DNA from: CAXWPM01 sp965206125 | GTDB taxonomy: Bacteria > Acidobacteriota > Terriglobia > 20CM-2-55-15 | Reading direction: 5' to 3' | Assembly (NCBI GenBank): GCA_965206125.1 | Contig: CBDBIN010000044.1 | Span: 388,910 to 452,909, forward strand | Length of the DNA: 64,000 nt | Shown here: piece by piece, positions 41,628 through 51,328 of the stretch | Layout: each line of letters opens with the position of its first letter | Position numbering within the stretch: position 1 is the first letter of the stretch | The notes under the pieces: model-generated | What the model was told of the DNA's origin: nothing | The model's input: only the letters and a program-made list of their open reading frames with translations | The model's database searches: none | Program-made: the position numbers and the translations under genes

Positions 41628-43067
41628 CTACGGGTTCTTCCGATAATCCAGCGGGGGCTCGCGGTCTCCGACCAGGGCATCGTAGACAAATCCAGCTCCC
41701 CGAGCCCGTTCGAGCTCCGCCCGGGCTTCCCGGACGTGGTTCGGGTTGCTGAACAACTCGACAGCGGTCGTAGCGAGTGTCTTTGCCGCAATCATCATCC
41801 CGTTCGTGCCGATGCTCATCCCTCCGGCAGCGACAGCCTGCCAGCTGTGGGACGGCGTCCCTGGGACCCATGTGGCGGCGCGAAACTGCGCGGTTGGAAC
41901 CACCCAGCTGACGTCTGCCACGTCCGTCGATCCGGATCCACCTCTCGGGCTCCACTCCTGAACCTGTTCCTGAGATCCGATCTCTCCTGGCCGAGTCAAC
42001 GTGCCGAGGATCTGCTCCGCAAAAGATGCCTCTTCCGCCGTATAGCTGGACCCGCCGACGCCGCGGAGACCCGAATCGAGAAGTCCTCCGAGGTAGTGGT
42101 TTGGGAGCATGTTGTAGAGCCCGTGAATGCGTTCGTATTCCATAGTCGTTCCCGTTCCCATGGCCGCACCCTCGGCCGCGGCGACGACGCGCGCGAACAG
42201 ATCCTTGGCGACCGCCACCTCTGGATGACGGGAGTAGTAGTAGACCTCGGCAAAGTCGGGCACGACGTTGGGCGCCGATCCACCGCTGGTGATGACATAG
42301 TGGATCCGTGACTCCTGTGGGACGTGCTCCCGCATCAGGTTCACCATATGGTTCATCGCTTCCACGCCATCGAGCGCCGAACGGCCTTGATCGGGCGCGG
42401 CGGCCGCATGTGCCGAGACACCATGAAATCGGAACTTGGCGGAGATATTGGCGAGCGAGTCCGAGGGGCTGGCGTCGTTCGCATCGCTCGGATGCCAGGC
42501 CAGCACGGCGTCCACGTCTTCGAACATTCCGGCGCGGACCATGTAGACCTTGCCGGCCCCCCCTTCTTCGGCGGGAGTGCCGTACAGCCGAACCGTCCCT
42601 TCGGTCCCAGTCTGCTCGAGCCATTCTCTGGTCGCGATCGCCGCTGCCGTCGACCCTGTTCCAAATAGGTGGTGACCGCATGCGTGCCCGGCAGCTTGTC
42701 CCGAAATTGGCGCACGCTCTGTGGCGACGCTTTGTGCAATCCCCGGCAGGGCGTCGAACTCCGCGAGGATGCCGATGACAGGTGAACCCGCACCGTAGCT
42801 CGCGACGAACGCTGTGGGCATGCCCGCAACGCCGCTTTCAATCTCGAATCCGGCCGATCTCAACGCGCTCTGCAGAAGCTCCGAACTCTGTTGCTCCTGA
42901 TAGCCCACCTCTGCGAAGTTCCAGATTTGTTGCGCGATGTCCGCATAGTGAGATCGCCGACCCTCGAGGGCCTCCGATATGGAATCAGGGCCTTGTGCCA
43001 CGGCCGGAACCGACACAGCCATCAGGCCGCTCAAGACAAGGATTGACGAGACTCTGCTTCGTACCAT
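41628..43067 (-). CDS. M20-family amidohydrolase (AbgB-like), exported
   Basis: A 479-residue zinc amidohydrolase with a signal peptide (SSILVLSGLMAVSVPAVAQ). Metal-site words are QAAGHACGHHLFG, GTPAEEGGAGKVYM (catalytic Glu pair) and AWHPSDAND. The lid domain starts at FRFHGVSAHAAAAPDQGRSA and includes a conserved His. GMSIGTNGMMIAAK is the distal metal region. The sequence is closest in feel to the p-aminobenzoyl-glutamate hydrolase subunit AbgB, but export suggests a different amide or peptide substrate. GGAGGTTCCG precedes the ATG at 43067. The gene ends exactly against the RAYT unit. Confidence 0.88.
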   Translation of the reverse strand: MVRSRVSSILVLSGLMAVSVPAVAQGPDSISEALEGRRSHYADIAQQIWNFAEVGYQEQQSSELLQSALRSAGFEIESGVAGMPTAFVASYGAGSPVIGILAEFDALPGIAQSVATERAPISGQAAGHACGHHLFGTGSTAAAIATREWLEQTGTEGTVRLYGTPAEEGGAGKVYMVRAGMFEDVDAVLAWHPSDANDASPSDSLANISAKFRFHGVSAHAAAAPDQGRSALDGVEAMNHMVNLMREHVPQESRIHYVITSGGSAPNVVPDFAEVYYYSRHPEVAVAKDLFARVVAAAEGAAMGTGTTMEYERIHGLYNMLPNHYLGGLLDSGLRGVGGSSYTAEEASFAEQILGTLTRPGEIGSQEQVQEWSPRGGSGSTDVADVSWVVPTAQFRAATWVPGTPSHSWQAVAAGGMSIGTNGMMIAAKTLATTAVELFSNPNHVREARAELERARGAGFVYDALVGDREPPLDYRKNP

Positions 43068-43173
43068 CGGAACCTCCAATTGGCGCCGTGACGTGCCGTC
43101 CGCGATTCGTATGGAAACCAGTCCATCCAATATACAATGGCCTCCTCTAATACCAAGCTCTCAGGAGGCCCCC

Positions 43174-44028
43174 ATGAAAGGGACAATACGACTCACATTG
43201 GTGATTGTCGTTGTCTTGGCTGTCGGGTCGATTCCGACGATAGCCCAGCAGCAGCGGCACGATATGAACACCTTCGAGAACCCGATCGAACCCCTCGACA
43301 GTGTGTGGATCGAAGATCTCACGATGATCGAGGTCCGCGACTACATCAAGGAAGGAAAGACCAACGCGTTAATTCTCACCGGCGGGATCGAACAGAACGG
43401 TCCTTACCTGGTGACGGGGAAGCACAACTACGTGCTCCGGGCGATGGGCGAATCGATCGCGCGGGAGATGGGTAACACGCTCGTCGTGCCCATTGTGACG
43501 CTCGAGCCAGGCAACCCGGAGGGTGAGAACGTCTCTCCCGGAACGGTGTACCTATCGCCCGAGACATACAGGGCCGTGCTAAGGGATGCCGCCAACAGCC
43601 TGAAGTCCCAAGGCTTCACTAACATTTTCATGATGGGCGATAGCGGCGGCAACCAAAACCCGATGAGCGAAGTCGCCGAAGAACTGACCGAGAAGTGGGG
43701 CATGGGTTCCGCCCACGTCTACTTCATCCCGGAGTACTACCAGAATGGGATGATGAGGGCGTTCATTACCGAAGAACTCGGCATCGAGGAAGTGTCTGAG
43801 GGCCTCCACGACGAGTACTTCATCGCCGTGACGATGATGGCCGCTGATCTGCACTCCATCCGAACGGAACAACGGATCCGGGCCGGCAAGTTCTCGATCA
43901 ATGGCGTGAGCCTGCTACCCATCGAGAAGACGCTCGCGAATGCGCGCAAGATTATCGCCTATCGGACCGAGTTGACCGTGACCGCGATGAGGAAAGCGAC
44001 GGGAGCGGGGGCGTCGAACCAGCAGTAG
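43174..44028 (+). CDS. Creatininase-family amidohydrolase, exported
   Basis: A 284-residue protein of the creatininase superfamily, which contains zinc- or manganese-dependent amide hydrolases. A signal peptide (LTLVIVVVLAVGSIPTIAQQ) is followed by the family opening MIEVRDYIKEGKTNALILTG and GGIEQNGPYLVTGKHNYV, whose EQNGP and GKHN replace the EQHG and HAG of classical members. VYLSPETYRAVLRDAANSL, FMMGDSGGNQNPM and the metal-region word SEGLHDEYFIAVTMM come later. The start at 43174 follows AGGAGG. It is divergent from the M20 hydrolase gene. The altered metal motifs mean activity should not be assumed. Confidence 0.8.
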   Translation: MKGTIRLTLVIVVVLAVGSIPTIAQQQRHDMNTFENPIEPLDSVWIEDLTMIEVRDYIKEGKTNALILTGGIEQNGPYLVTGKHNYVLRAMGESIAREMGNTLVVPIVTLEPGNPEGENVSPGTVYLSPETYRAVLRDAANSLKSQGFTNIFMMGDSGGNQNPMSEVAEELTEKWGMGSAHVYFIPEYYQNGMMRAFITEELGIEEVSEGLHDEYFIAVTMMAADLHSIRTEQRIRAGKFSINGVSLLPIEKTLANARKIIAYRTELTVTAMRKATGAGASNQQ

Positions 44029-44142
44029 AGGGCACCGTTCGTCCGAAGACCTGGGAGTTGGCACTCGGGACAGGTTCGCGTGGTCTGTCCCGATTTGTCC
44101 GCGTGGGTGTTGGCCTGATGTCGACAACAAAGAGCCCGTTGC

Positions 44143-44502
44143 ATGTCTGAGGAAACACCCGTACCCACGCCATGGGGCCCGATCGGTTGCCTCTTTCTGG
44201 TTTTCCTTCTGTTTTTGCCCGTCCCATTGAAGTCCCTCGACGTCGTCTACAGCGCCGGCTACATGGTGGCGCACTGGAACGACACCGAAGCGTTTCCGCC
44301 AGGCGCCCAGTTCTGCAAGAAGTGGTTATGCATGCGGACCGACACCGCAGAGAAGCATGTTACGGGTGGCGAGGGGTATTACAGCGAGAAGCACATGTAT
44401 TTCTGCCCGATACACAACCCGCCGCTTGCATTCACGTTCTTCCACGAATACATGGATTTTGGGACCCTCGACCTGTGGATTTTCCTGCCCTTCTGGGGGT
44501 AG
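44143..44502 (+). CDS. Hypothetical single-helix membrane protein
   Basis: A 119-residue protein I do not recognise. One hydrophobic helix lies at residues of about 13-30 (GPIGCLFLVFLLFLPVPL). A loop with CKKWLCMRTD and a later FCPIHNPP provides Cys and His residues that could bind metal. The C-terminus is aromatic (LDLWIFLPFWG). The coding assignment rests on the composition and on a tandem arrangement: the next gene starts 17 bases downstream behind its own GAGGAG ribosome-binding site. The set 44.1-47.2 kb looks like an operon of small membrane proteins split by an intron. Confidence 0.55.
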   Translation: MSEETPVPTPWGPIGCLFLVFLLFLPVPLKSLDVVYSAGYMVAHWNDTEAFPPGAQFCKKWLCMRTDTAEKHVTGGEGYYSEKHMYFCPIHNPPLAFTFFHEYMDFGTLDLWIFLPFWG

Positions 44503-44615
44503 AGTCGAGGAGAAGCGCGGTGGCGTACAGGACCGGCGGCGCCGATAGCGGCCAGCGTCTTTCGTTGCTGGTCTCGCCGAGAAGTCCATCGCTCCGTTTC
44601 TCCTCCCCGCTCATC

Positions 44616-44648
44616 GAACCGGGCGTGCGGATTTCCCGCACCCGGCTC
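44616..44648 (-). ncRNA. Group II intron domain V
   Basis: Read on the minus strand: GAGCCGGGTGCGG, loop GAAA, then TCCGCACGCCCGGTTC. The catalytic GAGCC start, the GNRA-type tetraloop and the closing GGTTC are diagnostic of domain V. It lies just downstream of the maturase stop codon. Confidence 0.85.
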
Positions 44649-44664
44649 TCGGACGGGTTTCACG

Positions 44665-45993
44665 TCAAGGCGTGCGCATTGCCGACCAGACCTCATGCGG
44701 ACAGGATTCGGGAGACAGCACGCCCAGCTTCCCAAATACCTCATCGGTGGGGAACCGCCGGTAACCAGACCCGGCCACTTTGTGCCGACGCCGAAGGAAG
44801 CGACGGACGGCGTGATAGAGATACAGTTTCACCCCGTGTCGCGCCTGCGTCACCGACCCATAGCTGAAGTAGGCCGACCATCCCCGCACCATGCGGTTCA
44901 GGCCCCGCGCCACGTCTTCCCATGGCGCGTGATTACCGGACCGCAGGCGTCGCCGGATATGCTCCTTGACCGAGGCCACAGCCTTCTTGGAAGGCCGCGC
45001 ACCGTTGTAGCGTCCGCCGGTTCGCGGAGAGTACATCGGCCCGAAGGTATAGCCGAGGAAGTCGAAGGGCTCGCATCGGGCGTCGCATACACGCGTCTTG
45101 GTCTCGTTCAGCGTGAGACCGATGCTGGCCATCCATCGCCGAGTCGTTTCGAGGACCTCACCGGCGCCATGCCGACACAGGACCACGAAATCGTCCGCGT
45201 AGGTCACCAGCACCGCGTCGTACCGACGATCCAAACCATGCTTGCGAAACGCCTTGATGAAACGATGCATGTAGATGTTCGCCAACAATGGCGATGCCAC
45301 TCCACCCTGCGGTGTTCCCCGCGTCGCCTTCTTGCCGCCACTCATCCGCCGATGTCCCCGTTCGCCGGTCTCCTCGACCGGCGTCTTCAACCACATCTTG
45401 ATCAGATGCAGCATCTTCCCGTCGCTAACACGTCGTGCAACGCACTTGATCAGCTCGGGGTGGGGAATCGTATCGAAGTATTTCGATAGATCGGCATCGA
45501 CTATTTTGGTGTGCCCCTCATCAATTGCCCGATGAACGGTTCGAACCGCATCCAGCGCGCTCCGTTTGGGACGATACCCGTAGACCGCCCCATCGAAGTC
45601 TGCTTCGAAAATCGGTTCGAGCACCAACTTCGCCGCGGTTTGCACTACCCTGTCACGGATAGTCGGAATCCCCAGCGGCCGTTGGCCCACGCCACCAGAC
45701 TTTGGAATCATCACCCGTTTGACCGGTTGCGGTCTGTAGCGTCCTGTTCGCACCTCCTCCCGTACCGTGTTGAGCCAGCGGTCCACCCCATATCCCTCAA
45801 TGTGCGTAAAGGTTTCCCCATCCACGCCCGGCGCCCCACCGTTTGATCGGCAACGCGCGTAGGCGTGGGTCAGAATGTCTTCACGCCACACCTTGTCATA
45901 TAAGAAGTGGAATCGCCGTGTCGGCTCATGCTTGGCCTTCACGTAGAGCGCTCGTTGGAGCTTCCGAATCTTTTCTGGAGTTGCCAGGCTCAC
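44665..45993 (-). CDS. ltrA: Group II intron reverse transcriptase/maturase
   Basis: A 442-residue intron-encoded protein. The reverse-transcriptase core has RVMIPKSGGVGQRPLGIPTI (RT1-2), YGYRPKRSALDAV, VDADLSKYFDTIPH (RT3), GTPQGGVASPLLANIYMH (RT4) and the catalytic YADDFVVL (RT5). The maturase X domain follows (GLNRMVRGWSAYFSYG). No HNH endonuclease domain is present, so mobility would use nascent-strand priming at replication forks. The start is GTG behind GAGGAG. The frame is intact, so the intron may still be mobile. Confidence 0.95.
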   Translation of the reverse strand: MSLATPEKIRKLQRALYVKAKHEPTRRFHFLYDKVWREDILTHAYARCRSNGGAPGVDGETFTHIEGYGVDRWLNTVREEVRTGRYRPQPVKRVMIPKSGGVGQRPLGIPTIRDRVVQTAAKLVLEPIFEADFDGAVYGYRPKRSALDAVRTVHRAIDEGHTKIVDADLSKYFDTIPHPELIKCVARRVSDGKMLHLIKMWLKTPVEETGERGHRRMSGGKKATRGTPQGGVASPLLANIYMHRFIKAFRKHGLDRRYDAVLVTYADDFVVLCRHGAGEVLETTRRWMASIGLTLNETKTRVCDARCEPFDFLGYTFGPMYSPRTGGRYNGARPSKKAVASVKEHIRRRLRSGNHAPWEDVARGLNRMVRGWSAYFSYGSVTQARHGVKLYLYHAVRRFLRRRHKVAGSGYRRFPTDEVFGKLGVLSPESCPHEVWSAMRTP

Positions 45994-46732
45994 GCCAATC
46001 TCCTCATCTCAACTCGTTCAAACGCACCCCGAACTAGGGCTCCTTCCCTCCCCCGGCATTACCCGGGTTCATCGGTAGTATGAGCCCCTCCGACGCCTGT
46101 CGCGCCCGCCTCCCAGTTGGAGCCGTTGCCAGGTCTCCCCGGCAGCACAACAGGTTTCCCGTGTTGCGAGTCCCCGCGTGCGTACGTGCTGCGCCCACTA
46201 CCCCGGCGAGCAGGGCGACCGTCTCTTGTCGGTTCATCTGGCCACCCTCATGGGCCTTCGTCTAATGAGAGGAGACTCGGCGCTCGCATTCAACCTTTCG
46301 AGGCCTGCTCAGGCTTCACTCGCGTTGCGGCCCGCACGCTTGCAAACCCGCCCAAGGCGGGTCTCTGTCCCCAGGGCTTCGATGGGTTGGTCGCCCTTGC
46401 CACCGCCTGGGTAGCTACCAAGGTCTACCGACACCTCCTTGGACCGGACTTTCACCGGCTGCGTTGACTCACCTTTCACGGCGCACTCTCACCTTCGTTG
46501 GGGTCTGGATGATTTTCGGGATGGCGACATTGATGATCAGCGAGCCTTTGAGGGTTGTGCTTCCAGGAGAGTACCGTTTGCCGTGGCGAAGGTTCGACGA
46601 ACCTGATTCCGCCGCGGGCACGGTCCTCAACAAGATCGTGCTGACGGTGTCCGTGGCCCTTACGGCGGTTACTGCTTTCTTCTATTCGATGTGGTAAGAG
46701 CTTGGTAGAGATCGAAGTGCATCGGCGGTGGA

Positions 46733-47200
46733 ATGGCTAAGAAGGGGTCTGATGGGATGATGAACTTGGACGAAACGGAGCGCCGTATTCTGCACGATCT
46801 CATTCGGACGGATATCGTGCGCTATCGCAGGCAGTGGCTGCTTTCGGCGTTCGCTGTTTACGGCGCGGCGGTCCTGGGCATTGCCCTGAGTGTCTTTCTT
46901 GATCAGGATTCTATTTGGCCCGATGCCATCCTCGGCTCTTTCCTCCTTGGGAGCGTCGTTTGGGGCTACTTGTTCACGCTGCCGTGGGCATTTTACGGCA
47001 AGAGCAAGGGGAGCTTTTACCCTCCGATCGGGTTCTTCGATGAGCATGTCAAGTTCTACGTGATGCGGTGCATCGTGGCGCCGGTCTTCCTGACGATGGT
47101 GATCGTGCAGGCGGTGCGAGAGCCGAAGCGCTGCCGATCCTGTCGGGCCGAGAATCCAAGGAAGCGCACCGAGTGCACAGAGTGTTCAGCCCCCATCTGA
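46733..47200 (+). CDS. Hypothetical membrane protein with C-terminal zinc ribbon
   Basis: A 155-residue protein of unknown function. Two or three hydrophobic helices lie at residues of about 36-57 (LLSAFAVYGAAVLGIALSVF), 65-85 (AILGSFLLGSVVWGYLFTLP) and 111-127. A four-cysteine zinc ribbon ends the chain (CRSCRAENPRKRTECTECS). It is on the same strand as the two small membrane-protein genes upstream and may have formed an operon with them before the intron arrived. GGTGG precedes the ATG; a second Met nine codons in is also possible. Confidence 0.6.
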   Translation: MAKKGSDGMMNLDETERRILHDLIRTDIVRYRRQWLLSAFAVYGAAVLGIALSVFLDQDSIWPDAILGSFLLGSVVWGYLFTLPWAFYGKSKGSFYPPIGFFDEHVKFYVMRCIVAPVFLTMVIVQAVREPKRCRSCRAENPRKRTECTECSAPI

Positions 47201-47210
47201 GAGGGACTCA

Positions 47211-49043
47211 TCAACGTCTCACATGCCACACCTGGCGCTCGTCCTCCCGTGCCCAGTGCCAGTCGTAGAGCGTGCGGACCGATAGCGCGAAGCCCAACCC
47301 TTCGCTACCCCCAACGTTCCAGGTAACGACGCCAAGGAGCCGCCCGTACAGGTCGAACAGGGGACCGCCTGAATTCCCCGGGTTGATTGCCGCATCGGTC
47401 TGGATCCACACGGCGACCTTCGGGCGCCTTGGCACAATGGAATAATCGTAGTCATATATCTCTTCGCGAACCTGAGACACATTTCCTTCGGTAAGAGACC
47501 AATCTCGGCCGCGAGGATGGCCTATTGCGATCACGTCGTCTCCGACAGAGGGCACGTATGGCTCGACAGGAGCATATGAGACCTTTCGGCTGGGCTCGAG
47601 CACCGTACGAATTACCGCGAGATCCAGTTCCGGGTGAAGCCATATCTCATCCAGCGTTCGCAGGCGTTCGCCATCGCTCGTGATTACGGTTACGTTCTTT
47701 GGGATCAACCAGTCGGCCGCAGCTGTTTTCCCCGGACCGCCCGAATCGCCTACAATGACGTGTCGGTTCGTGAGTACGGACCCGTCCTCCCACACAAACA
47801 AACCGCTGCCAAAGGCTGTCCCTGCAGAAACCTGAATCTCGCTAATGACGGCTCTGTCGGATTCCACTTCGATTCGGACGACGAATGGTTCCAGAGTTTC
47901 GAATAGCGATGCCGTATCGACGGGTGAGCGGAGCTTCGCCAGGGTTTCACTCGCTGCTTTGTGGGCGTACACATAAGGATCGCCGAGTAAACTTGCGATT
48001 TGACGAGCCTGCTCCGTCGCACCGAGTTCGCCCAAGGCGATTACCACAGAACCCTGCACGGTCTTGTCCGGATCGTTCAGTAGCAGTGCCAGCAAGGCGT
48101 TGACACGTTTCGTCTGTCCCTCCGTCCTGTACGGACCGCGGTGGCCCAGGATCGCAACCGTATTCTGACGAACTATTGGATTGGAATCCGCGAGCAACAG
48201 CGCGATCTCATCGACGAAGTCCTCGCGGTGCCCGCCCCAGTCGCCGAAAAAATCAACCGCAGAACTACGAATTCGAGGTACCGGATCGTTGAACAGATCG
48301 GCGACGTTGCTTTCCAGTTCAACATAGTTGCCCACCTTGATGGCTGACAGTGCAGCGGCCCGCACATCCGGATCCACGTCCTTCAACTGCAGTAGCCATG
48401 CGCCGACTCTTTCGTCATAGCCATCCCACTTCGCGACCAACCTCGACGCATTTCTACGAACGGCTGAATCCGGGTCAGTCTCCAGCCCCCGAACTCTTTC
48501 GAGTTGTTGACGCGCGTGAAACGCCCGCAAGGCACTAAGCGCTGCCACACGTACGCCGGCACTCTCGTCGTGCAGAAGATTCGAGACGTCGTTCCCAAAC
48601 TGATTGGCCCGGAGTTCTTCCAGAGCGTCGACCGCCGCTCTCCTTACGGCCGAATCGGCATCGGTCAGCATCCTGCCAATCGCGTCGGCCTCGTCGCGTG
48701 CGTCGAGATCGATAAGCTCCCTTATTGCATCTCGTCGGACGCTCCAAAGAGGGTCCTCGAGTCGCCCCAAAGCGCTGGTGATACGAATCCGCTCCTCAAG
48801 CCTGCGTTCGATGGTCGCACTGCCTACGGCTGGCGTTTCGATCGACGCGTTGACGGCCGTCTCTATCTCACTTCGACCAACCCGTGTATCGCCCTCGGAC
48901 GGGGAGGGCACGCGCTCGTCAACCTGCGATTCTTCGGCCGGAGGGCTCCCGGTGCAGGAAGGGGTGAAAACCGCGAGAATCACAACGCACGCTGTCGAAC
49001 ACAATCTACGATCCATAAATCTTGAACTGGCGTATCTAATCAT
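47211..49043 (-). CDS. HEAT-repeat / trypsin-like serine protease fusion lipoprotein
   Basis: A 610-residue protein in three parts. An N-terminal lipoprotein-like signal ends in AVFTPSCTGS. About ten HEAT repeats follow at residues 85-390 (for example DPLWSVRRDAIRELIDLDAR and DPDVRAAALSAI). The C-terminal part is a DegP/trypsin-like protease domain with the full triad: His428 in LTNRHVI, Asp474 in HPELDLAVI and Ser558 in NPGNSGGPLF. The HEAT array probably presents substrates to the protease or docks it to a complex outside the cytoplasm. GGGAGAGACGTA precedes the ATG at 49043. No PDZ domain is present, unlike HtrA proteases. Confidence 0.88.
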   Translation of the reverse strand: MIRYASSRFMDRRLCSTACVVILAVFTPSCTGSPPAEESQVDERVPSPSEGDTRVGRSEIETAVNASIETPAVGSATIERRLEERIRITSALGRLEDPLWSVRRDAIRELIDLDARDEADAIGRMLTDADSAVRRAAVDALEELRANQFGNDVSNLLHDESAGVRVAALSALRAFHARQQLERVRGLETDPDSAVRRNASRLVAKWDGYDERVGAWLLQLKDVDPDVRAAALSAIKVGNYVELESNVADLFNDPVPRIRSSAVDFFGDWGGHREDFVDEIALLLADSNPIVRQNTVAILGHRGPYRTEGQTKRVNALLALLLNDPDKTVQGSVVIALGELGATEQARQIASLLGDPYVYAHKAASETLAKLRSPVDTASLFETLEPFVVRIEVESDRAVISEIQVSAGTAFGSGLFVWEDGSVLTNRHVIVGDSGGPGKTAAADWLIPKNVTVITSDGERLRTLDEIWLHPELDLAVIRTVLEPSRKVSYAPVEPYVPSVGDDVIAIGHPRGRDWSLTEGNVSQVREEIYDYDYSIVPRRPKVAVWIQTDAAINPGNSGGPLFDLYGRLLGVVTWNVGGSEGLGFALSVRTLYDWHWAREDERQVWHVRR

Positions 49044-49069
49044 TACGTCTCTCCCGGATCGAACCAGCC

Positions 49070-49718
49070 CTACATGAGTCTCTCGAGAGTTAAGACGATG
49101 AAGTTCTCGTTCATGAAGAGGTCAAGCGAGATCGGAAGGTCACCAATCGCGCTGCCACCGGGACCTGCGAACAAAAGTTTACCGCGGTCGTCCTCCTGAT
49201 CCACGACGACCGGATTGCCCAGCTTTTGTACGAGATACCGCCCCAGGCTTTCCATGAGTTGTGCGTCGGAAGTGCGCATTTCGAACGCGATAGATTCAAC
49301 CCAGCGAAACTCCTTACTTACTACAGCAAAGAGGCGGCTGCGGCTGTCGTATTGATAGCTATAGGCGTCATACGTGTTCGTAAAAGTACTCTTCCGACAA
49401 CCCAGGGAACCATGCTGGTGGTGTGTCCTCATGGGACGCCCGAGACCATCCGCGGTTGCCGGCGGTGACTTGCGAATACGATTCAAGCCCAAAGCCGCCC
49501 AAACCTGTCGGGAATCCCCCTCTTCCGAAGCGGATGACCCTCTCGAAGTAGTCCAACTGCTGAGGTACGACGGAACCCGCAGGCCCGAGCATCGGCGCCG
49601 CCCGAGCGATCCGTCCGACGGGGATTCCCGCTTGAGCCCCCGGAACCTCTCTGCCTGCCGCGGGAAATGCCAGAGCCATAGCGACGATTGCGATCAATGC
49701 CAATGCGGTCCTGTTCAT
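49070..49718 (-). pseudogene. Small exported protein gene with a frameshift
   Basis: Two overlapping minus-strand frames look like one gene. The first part starts MNRTALALIAIVAMALAFPA, a signal peptide, and runs to PGLSEEYF. The second continues TNTYDAYSYQYDSRSR and ends IVLTLERLM. Removing one T from the run at 49382-49385 joins them into about 215 residues. The protein is not recognised, and the second half is predicted mixed alpha/beta (FEMRTSDAQLMESLGRYLVQ). The frameshift may be a genuine lesion or an assembly error. The gene lies directly upstream of the HEAT-protease gene on the same strand's far side, with the HEAT-protease gene 26 bases downstream. Confidence 0.55.
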
Positions 49719-49819
49719 ATGCTGGTCCTCACGTACTGATCAGCGTCTCATTCTGGTCCGCTGATCAGCTCAAAAGCCAGTCATTCTGACTGAGAGTCCT
49801 TGGAGTTTCGGGGATTCTC

Positions 49820-51094
<1,275 letters not shown>

Positions 51095-51118
51095 GAGGTC
51101 TCCATCCCAAAAGAATCA

Positions 51119-51178
51119 CTAGCAGGCCGAGGCAGATGTCTGAGGGCTCGCCCTAACCCTTCTGCCTCGGACTGCTAG
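51119..51178. repeat. Long CTAGCAG-tipped palindrome (family R4)
   Basis: The outer arms are CTAGCAG-g-CCGAGGCAGA and TCTGCCTCGG-a-CTGCTAG, with an inner hairpin AGGGC-TC-GCCCT. It is 60 bp long and lies between the divergent aminotransferase and trxB genes. It shares its tips with the 28763-28793 hairpin. Confidence 0.65.
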
Positions 51179-51328
51179 AGCGTAGCATACCGTCCGCACG
51201 GTGCGCGTGAGCCCGCAGGTGCAACGCTTTTCGTCGAAGACCGTCCAAAGTGTTTGGCCCGCAACGGTCCCTCGAGGCCCGCATCGTGTGTTAATTTATA
51301 AAATTCGTCCAATCCACGAGGTGAAGTC

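Larger units (their letters stand above)
44573..46486 (-). mobile_element. Group II intron
   Basis: A 1.9-kb retroelement on the minus strand. The 5' end is GTGCGC at 46486-46481, matching the GUGYG consensus, followed by domain I-type sequence. The 5' RNA part spans 45994-46486, the maturase ORF lies at 44665-45993 and domain V is at 44616-44648. A domain VI-like hairpin (GGAGAA ... TTCTC) comes next, and the 3' end is near 44573. That end is placed from the interrupted host frame, not from a clear AY terminus, so it may be off by several bases. Confidence 0.8.
44520..46697 (+). pseudogene. Small membrane-protein gene interrupted by a group II intron
   Basis: The first 17 codons begin with GTG at 44520 behind GAGGAGAAGCGC and read AYRTGGADSGQRLSLL. 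The remainder resumes at 46487 as LTFVGVWMIFGMATLMISEP and runs to a stop at 46697 after VSVALTAVTAFFYSMW. Together they give a product of about 88 residues with two membrane helices. The group II intron between the parts lies on the opposite strand, so it cannot be spliced from the sense transcript and the gene should be inactive. The exact left junction is uncertain by a few bases; an in-frame join needs it at 44572. Confidence 0.6.
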
